A stretch of DNA of 64,000 nt. Source: Glycine soja (taxonomy: Eukaryota > Streptophyta > Magnoliopsida > Fabales > Fabaceae). The DNA lies in assembly GCF_004193775.1 (NCBI RefSeq), contig NC_041021.1:35661718-35725717 (forward strand), read 5' to 3'. This document shows positions 23,725 to 35,053 of the stretch, piece after piece. The notes under the pieces were generated by a model. That model saw only the letters and a program-made list of their open reading frames with translations. It had not been told where the DNA came from and searched no databases. The position numbers and the translations under genes were made by a program. Each line of letters starts with the position of its first letter. Within the stretch, counting starts at the first letter, position 1.

Positions 23725-24254
23725 ATCATCTTGGTATAGTTCATGTTTCTGAAACTGACTTATTATGTTATCTGTGATTCTATTGCGAGCTTTTGTCTTA
23801 ATTATGACCAACCAACCCTGATGTCCCTCAAGATATGTTGTGTAATAAACTTGTTCCGCTTGTTATGCAAATATGAATAGGTCATATGTTTTCTCTTATC
23901 TTCGTGCTTACTTTACCTCAACAATCCCATACTTGTTGTCTACTTTTGCATTACTGTCAGAGTGTTATCGAACCAATCACACTTGAAGAGAACTAACTTC
24001 ATTGTTGGGAAGCCGGTATACTCTAATTGAATAATATCAATCAATATTCCATAAAAATCATATTCTAATTCACCATTGGTTCCTGATACATGAACACCAT
24101 GGTTAGAGGAATTCATGCCTTCATCCCAAAGAACAGTGTGGAATTTGTATTCGTTTACAATGTAGATAGGCCATGATTTAACTTTTCTCTTAGGACATCG
24201 TGCCAAGTTAACCAATAATGAATCTTGAATATTATTGGTTGGATTCAGAACCAA
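23725..24254 (-). pseudogene. TNP2-type CACTA transposase, C-terminal (DUF4216-like) fragment
   Basis: The minus strand encodes ARCPKRKVKSWPIYIVNEYK, then FHTVLWDEGMNSSNHGVHVS and DFYGILIDIIQLEYTG, then VLFKCDWFDNT. This is the DUF4216 pattern found near the end of plant TNP2 transposases. After a stop, related sequence continues toward 23725 and probably resumes on the far side of the solo LTR (21960-22146, acidic tail). The N-terminal TNP2 domains are absent, so the element cannot move itself. Confidence 0.75.
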
Positions 24255-25480
24255 AAAAAGTTAACAATATACATCATATTAACTAATGAATTAAATTATT
24301 TTATTTATTTATGAAAAATATATATTTATAATTACTTTAATTCTAGTAATAATTAAGAAATAGTATGATTTGACTCTACAGACTTATGTTAGATATTAAT
24401 CATTGAATCCTAATATATATAATGGCTCCAAATATTTTAATTGTTTTTTTTTAAAAAACAACGCATTAAATTCCTATTCAAGTATTCATATATTAGGAGT
24501 GTTCGCAATGCAATTTGATTCGATTTTTACTTAAAAGGTCATCCAAACCAAATTAAAAATTACATATGATTAGATTGGGTTTGAATTTAATATCATGCAT
24601 GGTATATTTTAGCACTATTCAATCTTAATTTGAGTTTATTAATTGTGATTTATTTAGTTTGATAATAGGTTTTTTCTAGTAACTAGATAGTACAAATGCG
24701 ATGCATGTGTAAATTTGGTGAGTGGTCAAAAGAGGGATTTCGCATGATCTGAAATTGTCGATAGCAAATTTGGCAGTGCCTAATGATGTTTGAGCTCAAT
24801 GATTTCATGCGATGTTTAACCAAGCCCAATAAAGCCCAAGTGACAAGCTTATTGTTTACAGTTGACTAATACAAAAATTACAAAATTGTGGGACAATATT
24901 AATTATTAATGTCATACTTTAAGCATTATAGGAGTTGGTAAGTTATTAGTTTTACATTTGGACCTTAATGGGTCATAGTCAGTCGTTAGTGTTGTAGTTG
25001 TTGAACCTTATTGGACCTTGGGAAACCATGGTTGTTACACTTAAACCTTCTTATTTCAAATCTTCTTTCCCTTACACAATTGCACACTCTCCTCCCAACC
25101 ATGCACTCCTTCCATGACAACAAAACATTCCCTCTTTCTTTCATTAGAATCCTTCCTCTCTTTCACTACATTTGTCACTCCAATTTGATATCTTGCTTTG
25201 ATCTTCCTTTCTTCCTCACTTTCTTGGTTTTCCTAATCTGATAGCTTTATTCTCTTACCACAAACTAGGAAAAGTTCTTACAAGCTTCAAATCTCTATAC
25301 ATAGTTTGCATATATTGTGTAATTTGGTTAGAGTTCAAGAGGTGAGGTATAGACACATTAGAATGTTTTCTTTGTGTAACACTTTCCTAGGATGATTGTC
25401 TTCTTAGATTTTGAAAAAATGAAAAACATTTTTTTATTAAATTTTGGAAAGTATTTTTTGGAATTTTTTTTACTTTTGGG

Positions 25481-25529
25481 AAGTACTTTCCAGAATACAA
25501 AAATTTAAATAGTATTCTGGAAAGTACTT
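25481..25529. repeat. Perfect 18-bp inverted repeat, 13-bp loop
   Basis: AAGTACTTTCCAGAATAC (25481-25498) is the exact reverse complement of 25512-25529. More degenerate copies of the GGAAAGTA word lie at 25446 and 25590-25650. Confidence 0.85.
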
Positions 25530-26623
25530 TCAGAAACATGTGTATTCCAAAACTACATTTTGGGATGATGTTTAAATTTTTGTATTTTGGAAAGTATTTT
25601 TTCGGAAGTCAAAAATTTAAACATCATTCTGAAAAGTACTTTTTAGAGTGATAATATAGGGGTATTTTGGATATAGAGTATTTATGGTAGTAATGGGAGT
25701 CTACTTAAAAAAAAGGAGATTGGATATTTCAAAAACCTTTCTTTTACATATTTCATCTCATCTCATTTCTTATCCCAATTTCTTTTAAAGTTTTTAATTA
25801 TTTTTTAATCCTTTAATACATTTTGATTTTGATTATTAATGATTGATTTCTTTTACTTAATTCATTTTTGTCTCATTTATTTTATCATCATTTATTTTTT
25901 AAATTCTTTGATCCTTTAATTTTCATTGATCCAATAGTTTAAATTTAAATTGATAATAATTATCAATGATAATTGATTTCCCCTACTTTTAATTTATTTT
26001 AATTATTTATTTCTAATTTTAGTTATTTTTGTTGGTTGATTTCTTTTACTTACTAAATTTTCTCAAAATCCCTTACTGTAATTTTTTAATTATTTGCTTT
26101 AATATTTTAATTATGAATTTTAATTGATTGGTTTTTTTAATTACTGCAACCTTCTCTTATTTATTTTATGATCCGTTAACCTTTGATCCTTTAATAATTT
26201 TAACCTTTTAATTTAAATTGATTTCAATCTATGACAACGATAACAAAAAATAATGGTTTCAACCGGTTTTAATTTCTTTTAATGATTTATTTTTACTTAC
26301 ACTATTGATTTTATTTATCTGTTAATTTAAATTTAAATCATTTTAAATTTATGATAATGACAATGACCATTGATTTTTCTTGCTTTTAATTTCTTTCAAT
26401 TATTTAATTTAAATTAATTTTGAATATTTTTTTCATAATTGATTTAAAATTTCCAATTTGTTTTAATAAAAAAATTAAGTTTTCTTTGCAATAATGAATG
26501 ACTGATTTTTATTAATAAGAAGATTCACTTTATTATACATTTATTGTCATATTGAATATTTTATATGTTTATTATTTGGAAATGGGTTAAATAAATTAAA
26601 TTTTAGAATTAAAAAATAGAAAA

Positions 26624-26626
<3 letters not shown>

Positions 26627-26685
<59 letters not shown>
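26627..26685. repeat. (AT)n microsatellite
   Basis: About 59 bp of uninterrupted AT dinucleotides. A second tract lies at 27056-27091. Confidence 0.95.
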
Positions 26686-26687
<2 letters not shown>

Positions 26688-27054
26688 GTTAATATTTCCT
26701 AATTAATTAGTCATATTATGAACTTATTTATATAGTTAAAAATTGTCCTTACTTTTTTCCATCAACATTGTTACTTATTTAAAAAATTAAGACACCAAAT
26801 ATGAATTTATATATAGTATTATTAATTTCTCATATTGTACTAATGTTTGAATGTTTAGTTTCGCTAAAAGAATCTTAATTACCTTAATTAAAATGTATAT
26901 ATACATAATTAATTTAATTTTTTTTTCAAATTAAATTGAATGATTAATCTAATTATTCAAAAATTCAAATAATTAACATAACTACTTGATAATAATAATT
27001 TTCAAATATTTATCTTTATAGATAGGTTTTAGTTAATTTAAAATTATAGAATCA

Positions 27055-27093
<39 letters not shown>

Positions 27094-27730
27094 ATAATAA
27101 GTAATCTAATTAATCAAAATTTTAAATATTTATGATAATTACTTTATAATCATTATAAAAAAATCTATAAATAAATTATTTAAATATTTGTCGCTCAAAT
27201 ATTTAAAGATTCCCTCTAAGAATTATTTATTTATATTAATATTTTTCTACTATTTAAAATATTTATTATATTATTAATATTAAAATTGATCTATTATAAT
27301 ATTACCAATATTAAAACTTACAATTTTATAACAATTATCACAATACTAAAATTTATAATGCCATTAGCAACTAAAACACTTCGGTCACAAAATAACACAA
27401 ACATATTAAAATTCAGAGATCGAAACTATTTGGTTGCTACTTTGAATAAAACTTAAAGGTTGCGACTGAAAAGCATTGGTTGCTGAAATGAAGATGTATT
27501 TGGTTGTAGATATGGTCACTAGTAAATTTACGAAAGTTCTTCGAAAAGACACCATGTAGCCACCGATTTAGCGAGCTGTGGTTTTTAATACCAAAATTGG
27601 CAGTCACTAATTGCATTTCTGTTTTAAATAAATGGCGAATCTTGTTATCGATTGCTAAATCAATCTTAGTTTGCAGTAGAGTTAATTCAATTGCTAATTT
27701 CGATTTGTATTCCGCATTTTTCTTGTAGTG

Positions 27731-29652
27731 TTTTTTGGTGAGGCATCTTTTAATAATATTTTGGTTATTAAGAGTGTCCTCCGATGCTTTGAATTGGTGT
27801 CCAGCCTAAAGGTTGGTTTCTCTAAGAGTAGCTTGGGGGCGATTGGGGTGGACCGGATTGTGGTAGAGAGATGGGCGAATATTTTAAATTGCAGGACGAT
27901 GAATATCCTGTTCAATTATATTGGTCTTCCTATTGGTGTTAATCCTAGGGTGAAGGCTACTTGGAGACCCCTTATTGACAAAATCAAGAAGAAGCTATCT
28001 AATTGGAAGCACAATAATTTGTCCTTTGCAAGGGGAATTTATCTCATTAATTCGGTATTGTCTTTTGTACCCTTTTTCTACATTTATTTTTTCAAAATGC
28101 CTAATAGTGTTTTGAGGAAAGTTGTGGCAATTCAAAGGAATTTTTTATGACGCAAGGATGAAGAAAATAATAAAATTCTTGGATTAGTTTGAAGAAGTTG
28201 TGTTCCCCTAATGAGAGAGGAGATTTAGGTATTAAAGACATCAGGATGCTCAATGAAGCGTTGCTTGTTAAATGGAGGTGGAAGTTATTTTATCATGAGG
28301 ATGACTTGTGGGGGGGGGGGGAGATTCTAGATTCTAGATATGGTGGGTGGTGTGGATTAGAAAGGAGGGGGAGTGTTAGTGATAGTTCCATTTGGTGGAA
28401 GGATCATAAAAAGGTTTGTGGGGAAAATAATGACCAAGGGTGGTTTGATAGGGCAATACAATAGAGATTGGGTGATGGGTCTACCTTTAAATTTTGGGAG
28501 GACAAGTGGGCTTATGAGGATTGACTTAATTTTATGTTCTCAAAACTATGGAACAACATAATTGTGTTGTTAAGGATATGGGTAGATGAGTTAATGATGA
28601 GTGGATATGGGATATTAGATGGAAGAGAGCACTATTCTTGTGGGAAGCAGAGTTGGCTCAGGAATTCCTGGGTAGGATCAATAATTTTAAGTCATTCTTT
28701 GTTGGTTAGAAGATAGCTCTAGATCATTCTTTGTAGGCTCTGCTTATAGAGCTCGAGTTGATGATGATGTTCAGGAGGTTGGTTTCAAGTTGTTCGTTGA
28801 TATTTGGAATAGGAATATTCCTCCAAAGGTTGCATTCATGATTTAGAGTGTTCATCAATAGTCTGTCGTCATGTGATAATTTGCTTGAGAGGAACGTGTT
28901 ATTGTTGACTGAACAAAGACTGTGCCCTTTCTGCAAATCTTGTTTGGAAACATCTAGCAATGTTCTATTTTCATGTGGACAATCTAATAGCATTTGGAAG
29001 TTTTGTTATAATTGGATTTCCACTGCGATTGTGCTTATTGAGAGGGGACTATAACATCTCCTACAACATGGTGACACGAAGTTGGATAAGGTCAAGAATG
29101 GAAGATTATTTGGGGAGCAATAGTGTGGTTCCTTTGGAGGCAGAGGAATAATTGTGTTTAATGGTGGGGGGGGGGGGGCAAGTGAGTTCCATGAACTGAT
29201 AAATGAGATCACGTACTTTGCATTGGATGAAATTCAAAGATAATACCTTTAATTTCTCTTACTGTGAATGGGTTGCAAATCCTACTACATGTTTAATTGT
29301 GGGCATTTAATGTGGTGCAAGTTAATCTAAGTGTCTGACGTGTAGTTTGATGAGGAAATTAATGGTGCAATTGATTTGGGTAGGGTGACCGCAACTTAGA
29401 GTGAAAGTAGATAGTCAAAGCTGACTAGAGTGACAATGGTTGAAAATTTATTACTCTTCAATTCGTTTAGGGGACATTTATTCTTTTACCAATTTGTATG
29501 GCAGGGACTTTTTAATATGTTTCCTTGGTTATCATCTATTTGGTTGAATCACAATCAAATAGAGAATACCCAAGTGGTGTTGGTTTGTTTTAATTCTTGG
29601 AACGATTGTACTTTTGGTACCACTGGTACCTATAGCAATATATAAGATTTTT
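27731..29652 (+). pseudogene. L1-type LINE, 3' part: RT thumb, zinc-binding tail, 3' UTR
   Basis: Resumes directly after the CACTA insert: FGEASFNNILVIKSVLRCFE, then SLKVGFSKSSLGAIGV, NYIGLPIGVNPR, LSNWKHNNLSFARGIYLINS. Further on: DLGIKDIRMLNEALLVKWRW, a DGSTFKFWEDKWA block in another frame, IPPKVAF, and CPFCKSCLETSSNVLFSC (zf-RVT motif). The 3' UTR ends with TTTTGGTACCACTGGTACC near 29610, typical of plant L1 tails. Stops and shifts abound. G-runs lie at 28312 and 29166. Confidence 0.85.
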
Positions 29653-29870
29653 TTGCTAAGCTAAAAATATTTATGGGCTACGTTGTGTTCCATAAACACA
29701 GGTTCTTTATAATGGTCACATGACCATGTCCTGATGTTGGGTGAGTTTAAGGCATTTTATTATGGCACAACTCAACTAGTTAAGTAGTAAGATATGTAAA
29801 AGGTTCTTACATATTTTTTTAAAAAAATGTTTAAGACATATGGACATTGTGGATTGGAGGACTTTTAATA

Positions 29871-30370
29871 CACTACTAAAAAAATCATTTTTTATGACTG
29901 TTTTGAGAAATTTTTTATGACAATTTACAACCGTTTTTGAAGTCGTCATCTTGATCTTGACTTTCCACAACAGTTCTCAAACCGTCTTAGAAGATCCAAA
30001 TTCTAAGACGGTTTTGTCAAGAATCGTCTTAGAAATTATTTTTTTTTAAAAAAATAGATGTTTCTAATACGGTTTCTAGGAAAAACTTTCTTAGAAGATC
30101 TTTTAAAAAAAACAAATTGAGAATTCTATGATGGTTTTCCCACAAACTGTCTTAGAATGTAAACTTCTTAAGACGGTTTTTTAAATAACCGTCTTTGAAT
30201 GTCTTTATTTTCTAAAAAAAAATTGAAGATTCTAAAATAATTTTTTAAAAATTGTATTAAAATGCAAACTTTCTAAGACGGTTTTTCAAAGAATCATTTT
30301 AGAATGTCTTCTTTAAAAAAAATTGAGGATTCTAAAACGATTTCTGAGACAACCATCTTAGAATGTATTT
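29871..30370. mobile_element. CACTA-type left terminus with AAGACGG subterminal array
   Basis: Starts CACTACTAAAAAAATC and continues with repeated AAGACGGTTTT / AAACCGTCTTAGAA words in inverted pairs, five or more sets with decay. The same words fill 42780-43300 and appear at 37560-37690. The partner end is uncertain: 43301 would make a 13.4-kb element, but 37527 pairs better with 43301. Confidence 0.6.
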
Positions 30371-31006
30371 TTTCAAAATAAATTAAAAATATACCATTCT
30401 CATGCTAAAGCAATCCAATGCAATGTCCATGGATAATGCCTTAATACAATTATGTTTTCAAATATATTTATGTTTATTAATTATATAAAAATAAACATTT
30501 ATCATGGGTAATGCCAAAATAGAATACTAGTTGTTTTTAAAATAAAATATTTTGTTTTTAAAATAAAAGCTATAATATCTCCAAATTGTTGGATTTATCT
30601 ACTTTCAATTTTCTATTACTTATATTATTTCTTGCAGTATCATATCGATATAATTAGATGCGTTGGGCTAAATATGAAGGAAAAAAAAAACAAAACAAAA
30701 CAACCGGTATATACCATTCTTGATCTAGCAAAACTGTAGAAACAATAAAATACTTGAAAAGGATAAAAAAGTAAGGAATGCCAAAACCTTCCTTATTTTA
30801 AAAAATAAAATAAAATCTTAGTTTCCACTTTCTAATATGAATATCATTTGAAAATCCCCAAAATTCTCCTACTCTTTTAGGACCCCTCTAATGTTTCTGT
30901 CCCGTGGCCAGTTATTTAATTTGGTTAAGTTTTCTTTATAATTATATACACATGATTTTGACAACACTAAAAATAACAAGAGGTAAAGTTTTTCAAAAAA
31001 CCTAAC
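30371..31006. other. AT-rich sequence without recognised feature
   Basis: No coding motif recognised; it may be intron or flank captured together with the exon at 31007-31088. Confidence 0.4.
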
Positions 31007-31088
31007 CAGGATATTGAATCAGAGCATGCAAACCACCATTGTTATCAAACATTGCAATTTTTTGGACAGGGTGAAAAGCAGAGAAAAC
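31007..31088 (-). pseudogene. Captured exon: polypyrimidine-tract-binding protein (RRM) fragment
   Basis: The minus strand reads VFSAFHPVQKIAMFDNNGGL then HALIQYP, closely resembling an RRM exon of plant PTB proteins (VFSAFG.VQKIA...QALIQYPD). An acceptor (TTTTACAG) precedes it at 31089 and a GT donor follows below 31007, so the piece is a genomic exon with intron borders. It stands alone: neighbouring PTB exons are not seen. It shares strand with the TPR and eIF4B pieces to the right. PTB proteins regulate splicing; this fragment is non-functional. Confidence 0.65.
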
Positions 31089-31241
31089 CTGTAAAAAAAA
31101 ATTAAATGGTATGATATTATTAAGTGTATTTTGTAATGTAAAATGACAATCCTAATTTATGGACCATTCACGATCCCTATCATTATCCTTCTCTAAACAT
31201 TGACGTGAAATCCTAAGATGGAACAAGAAATGACCTATCAT

Positions 31242-31859
31242 TAGGGGTGAGAATAGGCCAGACCAGGCTTTGAAAGACCTGAGCCTAACCTACGATGAAT
31301 CTTTGAGGCCTAAACCTGGCCTATAGCCTATCAAAGGCTTTTATTTTGGCTCGGCCTGACCTTTTTAAAAGTCTAGTCTGACCTGATAGCCTTTTTAAAA
31401 GCCTTCCTCACAATAAATATTTAATATTTTATGGAGTAGGAACGTACTAGGAAAGTTAAAGAAAAAGGAAATTCAATCAAAATAATGAAGAATATAAAAA
31501 GGCACATGACTCACACCTAAATTGTAATTAAAGTCTTACTTGATTGTAGGAATAGAAGTTATGAAGTAGTAATGTGTAATCAAAGTCTGATAGTTTCAAA
31601 AAAAAAAAATTAATTATATCCAAAAAATAATATTATATATTAGTACCAAAAAAATAATATAAGTATATAAGTATATATATAGGCCAGCCTATCAGGCTTA
31701 TAAGGCTTTTTAATAAGCCTAAGCCTGATCTATTTAATTTAATAGACTTTTAAAAAAACCTGAGTCTAACTTTTTAATTAAATAGGCCAGTTCAGATCAA
31801 GATTTATGTAGGTCAGGTCGTAGGCTCCTGTAGGCCGACCTAGCCTATTCCCACCCCTA
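31242..31859. mobile_element. hAT-type MITE with 8-bp target duplication
   Basis: Ends TAGGGGTGAGAATAGGCC and GGCCGACC...CCTATTCCCACCCCTA are inverted repeats; CCTATCAT flanks both sides exactly (31234-31241 and 31860-31867). The interior repeats GCCTGA/AGGCTT words and has no coding capacity. TAGGGGTG ends and an 8-bp duplication define a hAT non-autonomous element. Confidence 0.92.
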
Positions 31860-31917
31860 CCTATCATAAATGTGCTTCATTCTAAAGACTTATAAGATGT
31901 TCATGAACTTTCAGGAG

Positions 31918-32125
31918 ATGGCTAGTAATTGTTGGGCAAGCCAGGCAAAGGCCTAGACCTTAAACCAAATATTGTCCTTCAAAATATGATAGTTCAAATT
32001 ATACTGATGTTTAAAATTAAAATGGCTAGTAATTGTTGGGTAAGCCAGGCAAAGGCCTAGACCTTAAACCAAATATTGTCCTTCAAAATATGATAGTTCA
32101 AATTATACTGATGTTTAAAATTAAA
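31918..32125. repeat. 104-bp tandem duplication
   Basis: ATGGCTAGTAATTGTTGGGC... occurs at 31918-32021 and again from 32022, with one difference seen (GGGCAAGCC / GGGTAAGCC). It is a recent local duplication. Confidence 0.88.
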
Positions 32126-32700
32126 TATTAAATATAAGAACAATTCAATTCTTAATGGGGAAGTTACTTGTGTAATCCTATAATATTGGGAGGAAACTAA
32201 AGCACAAAAGTTTTCTTCAACAAATATAATTTAATAAGGATCATCATGTTACAGCATAATAAGTTTCAACCAAAAATTAACCAAAGCAGGTCCAAGGAGG
32301 TTGCAAGCATAATGGCTCACTGTGGTAGTTGATTGTTCTACCAGTTTTTTCCCTTTCAAATGAGGTATTTTATTTATCTGCATGGTCTATTAGTAGAATG
32401 CTCCTTCACATTCATTAATATGAATCGTTACAAATGGAATAATAAAATAAATCTATTTCAGAACTAAGTAAATATGTTTTCTATCATTTCCTTTGGTGAA
32501 CCAACCCAATGTATATGTTGTACATGATAAGATTGAGCAATAGTATGTATAACATCAAATTTCACCTGTCCACGACTCGTGGACACAGAAATACTCTGTT
32601 AAAAACTGCATTGTAAAAAGAAAGAATAATTTCCACAGGAAAAAAGAAACAAACATGACAAATTGATTGAGTTCTGATATTCAGAACTAGTTGTGAAAGA
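32126..32700. other. AT-rich sequence, no feature recognised
   Basis: Lies downstream of the last TPR exon on the minus strand and may be its captured 3' flank. Nothing else is visible. Confidence 0.35.
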
Positions 32701-33850
32701 GACAGGCATGTCAAACTAATCCGAACATTATGGAATTATACAAATGATTCTTTGCCATATCAAGCTCAGCTTTAGCTCTAGAAACATTCAACTTTTTATG
32801 TTGACTGCAATCAAGCATTGCCACTCTTGCTAGATGAAGTAAGTTTGCACCTACTCTGACCATGCATAAAGAAAATATTAGCTTTGCATTCAATATGGGA
32901 TTTGAAATTTAAATAGAATTGGAATTTGGAACTACCAAAATCCCTATCAAAGAACATACCTGAATATGGTCATCAGGATGTAAGTCCTTCCGGACATTAA
33001 GACATCTGCAAGGAAAAGAAAAGTGAGGATTTCATTTGTATAAAATCAAAATTAAATGAAGCAAAAAGAATATAAAATTAATTTCCCAGGTTTCTAAGTA
33101 TTGTAATAACCTTTCAAGAAGCTCTTTTGAATCTTTTGTATCGCCAAATGCTTGTAGGATCAGAGCCAAAGATTCAGCTGCAATAACAGTGTCCAAGGAA
33201 TACCATCCCTGTACTACACCAAATGCATCATGTATTTTACGATGGCAACAAATGTGACATAACTATTCTTGCAACATTTTCTAATTTCATTGAGTAAGAT
33301 CAAAACAACTAATTCTAAATGAAAATAGAAAGTAGCAAATGGAAAAGAAAGATTAAAAAAAGCCTGCCAAGGAACATCATAAAATATCAATCAGTCATTA
33401 GTGCCCGTCATACTACTTTCCCCGATTGTCAAATAATAATAATAGTTTTATGAATTATGAAATCATGATTGTTTTGTAAGAAATCCAACTAACTTGTTCA
33501 AAAATTACAGCCCAATTATCTATTATCACCATAACAAAAATGTCAATCTACATAAGAATAACTTAAAAGACTTTAATAGTTATTCAGCAAGAGTAGAAAC
33601 AACATTCTATCATAACTAAACTTAAGAACAGAAAATAATAGTGCTCAACCACCCTATCTATGGGCCTGCTTAATGCATCAATGCAGTGACAATAATAATA
33701 GTCTTATGCATGCATCACGATTAACAAGAAAGTCAATTCAAAGCAAAAGACAAAGAAGTTAACAAAAAGAACCTTTGATAATTCCATAACATGCAGGATC
33801 TTTCTCTGGACCATTTCAGCTTTAGCAACTCGACGTGACTTCATATATAT
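32701..33850 (-). pseudogene. Captured gene piece: TPR-type protein, four exons
   Basis: Four exons read on the minus strand with AG/GT borders: 33850-33773 (IYMKSRRVAKAEMVQRKILH...), 33208-33111 (GWYSLDTVIAAESLALILQA...), 33005-32960 (CLNVRKDLHPDDHIQ) and about 32869-32701 (VGANLLHLARVAMLD...). The helix-pair pattern and 'RKxLLPEDHIQIAxNxLHLARV'-like wording are those of a plant tetratricopeptide-repeat protein. Exons 1-3 join in frame; the last acceptor is one base out of frame, so the copy is broken. Introns are retained, which rules out retroposition. The specific host gene is not known to me. Confidence 0.6.
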
Positions 33851-34099
33851 CTAAAAGAATATAGCAATAACTTGATATAATTAAGAAAATTAGGATGAAA
33901 AAGTAATAAACAGACACTTTGGAACAGACCCACTTTGAGGGTGGACAACGCACAAACTCATTTTAGTTTAAGCTAGAAATCATAATTAAGTTATGAAGAA
34001 TGCAAGGAATATCAAACTCTTTACCAATTGGTAAAAAATATCCAGTAGGAAAAAAACATTGCAAGTAAGAAAATAAAAAAAAAATTCAAAATTAGCCGA
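33851..34099. other. Intron-like or flank sequence
   Basis: Upstream of the first recognised TPR exon on the minus strand; no further exon was recognised. Confidence 0.35.
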
Positions 34100-34300
34100 G
34101 GGCAAGGATTCATAATTTGAAAATGAAGGTTAGGTAGTGCATGCATAAGACTATTATTATTGTTTGCCTCACAATAATAATATCCATCTCGTGTGTACAA
34201 TAATTGTGAGGCAAACAATAAACATGGAAAATAAAAGGGGCTTTTGATTAATAAGACCAGGGCAAGGATTCATAATTTGAAAATGAAGGTTAGGTAGTGC
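34100..34300. repeat. 41-bp direct repeat flanking a segment with an 18-bp hairpin
   Basis: A 41-bp unit starting GGGCAAGGATTCATAATTTG is at 34100-34140 and 34260-34300. Between them, TATTGTTTGCCTCACAAT (34158-34175) and 34203-34220 form perfect inverted arms with a 27-bp loop. An unknown exon-like frame lies to the right (34169-34441, minus) with no motif I recognise. Confidence 0.8.
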
Positions 34301-34555
34301 GTACCTGGAAGTGGTGATGTTTGAAGAAATGGAGGAGAATAACGAGATAGAGGCCCAGTCATGCTTGGGTCGAATCTGATACTCTCGTAGCTGTTCAACC
34401 AGATTCGATCTTAAGAATACCCTTATGCTGGTCAAGGACAAGATTCTATGGCAGTGAGCAACACCCTTGAGATTTGATACTCTCTAGGGCCTTGAACACT
34501 TTCCCGTATGTCCCTTATCCCATCTTCATAAAAAATCATATTTTGGCTATTCGCT

Positions 34556-35053
34556 TCATCTGGTCAACCTCACGCGGTGGACCGCCTCTCGTCCATCGAT
34601 CAGGCTCCACTCCGAAATTGCAAAAACCAGAACCGAAACTCTAGGATTCGGACCCTTGCGCTCCTCGTTGAATCCTCCGTACGATCTTCTGCCTCCTTTG
34701 CCCCCACGAACCTTCGTTATTGCTGCAGTCGCGTGAGCGACCACCAGAGCGGTCATAGGAGGAGAAACCACCGCCAAGGGGTTGAACTGCATTTCTTCGG
34801 TGGAATGCTCCTTGGGACCGGTGGGAAGGGCGAGCATCTCGTCACACATAAGGCCCTGGTTGAAACCACCATGATTGAACTCGGAAAGCGTGATGGTGGT
34901 TCCCTTCTTCTTCTTGGGCTTGGAGTTCAAAGCCTCCTTGAGGTTGGGAAAGCTTTGGGGCTTGACCGCCACGGCCTGGGCCTCAGCCTTCTTGGCCTTG
35001 GCCAGTGTGATGGTGGTTCCCTTAGGTTTTTTGTTTGTCAGAGATGGGAGCAT
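34556..35053 (-). pseudogene. Captured gene piece: eIF4B N-terminal region
   Basis: A 165-codon minus-strand frame contains QSFPNLKEALNSKPKKKK, TITLSEFNHGGF, DEMLALPTGPKEHSTEEMQF and RRSYGGF. This order is that of plant eIF4B (translation initiation factor), near its N-terminus. The usual start (WGxxGAWAADAE) is missing and the downstream glycine-rich part runs out of frame, so it is a fragment. It is on the same strand as the TPR and PTB pieces. The 177-codon frame opposite (34577-35110, plus) is its antisense. Confidence 0.7.

Larger units (their letters stand above)
24255..27370. other. AT-rich interior of the CACTA element
   Basis: No gene is recognised. A segment near 24497 (TTAGGAGTGTTCGCAATGC) resembles hAT-type MITE ends and a related word occurs at 19878. 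Long A/T homopolymer-rich DNA fills 25700-27360. The 76-codon frame at 25011 has no known motif. Confidence 0.45.
18416..27730 (-). mobile_element. CACTA (En/Spm-type) transposon inserted in the LINE
   Basis: Left end CACAACAAAAAAAAG; right end reads CACTACAAGAAAAATGC on the minus strand. The flanks TTT at 18413-18415 and 27731-27733 form a 3-bp target duplication. Removing the insert and one TTT restores the LINE codons across the join (V-F then F-G-E). Subterminal zones (18430-18850, 27370-27720) carry repeated TCACTAA/AGCGA-type words in both directions. Inside, remnants of the two usual CACTA genes lie on the minus strand, plus two later insertions. Confidence 0.85.

Noticed and set aside
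30371..31006. Possible further PTB exons
   Set aside because: Six-frame reading by eye gave no RRM-like wording beyond the single exon at 31007-31088.
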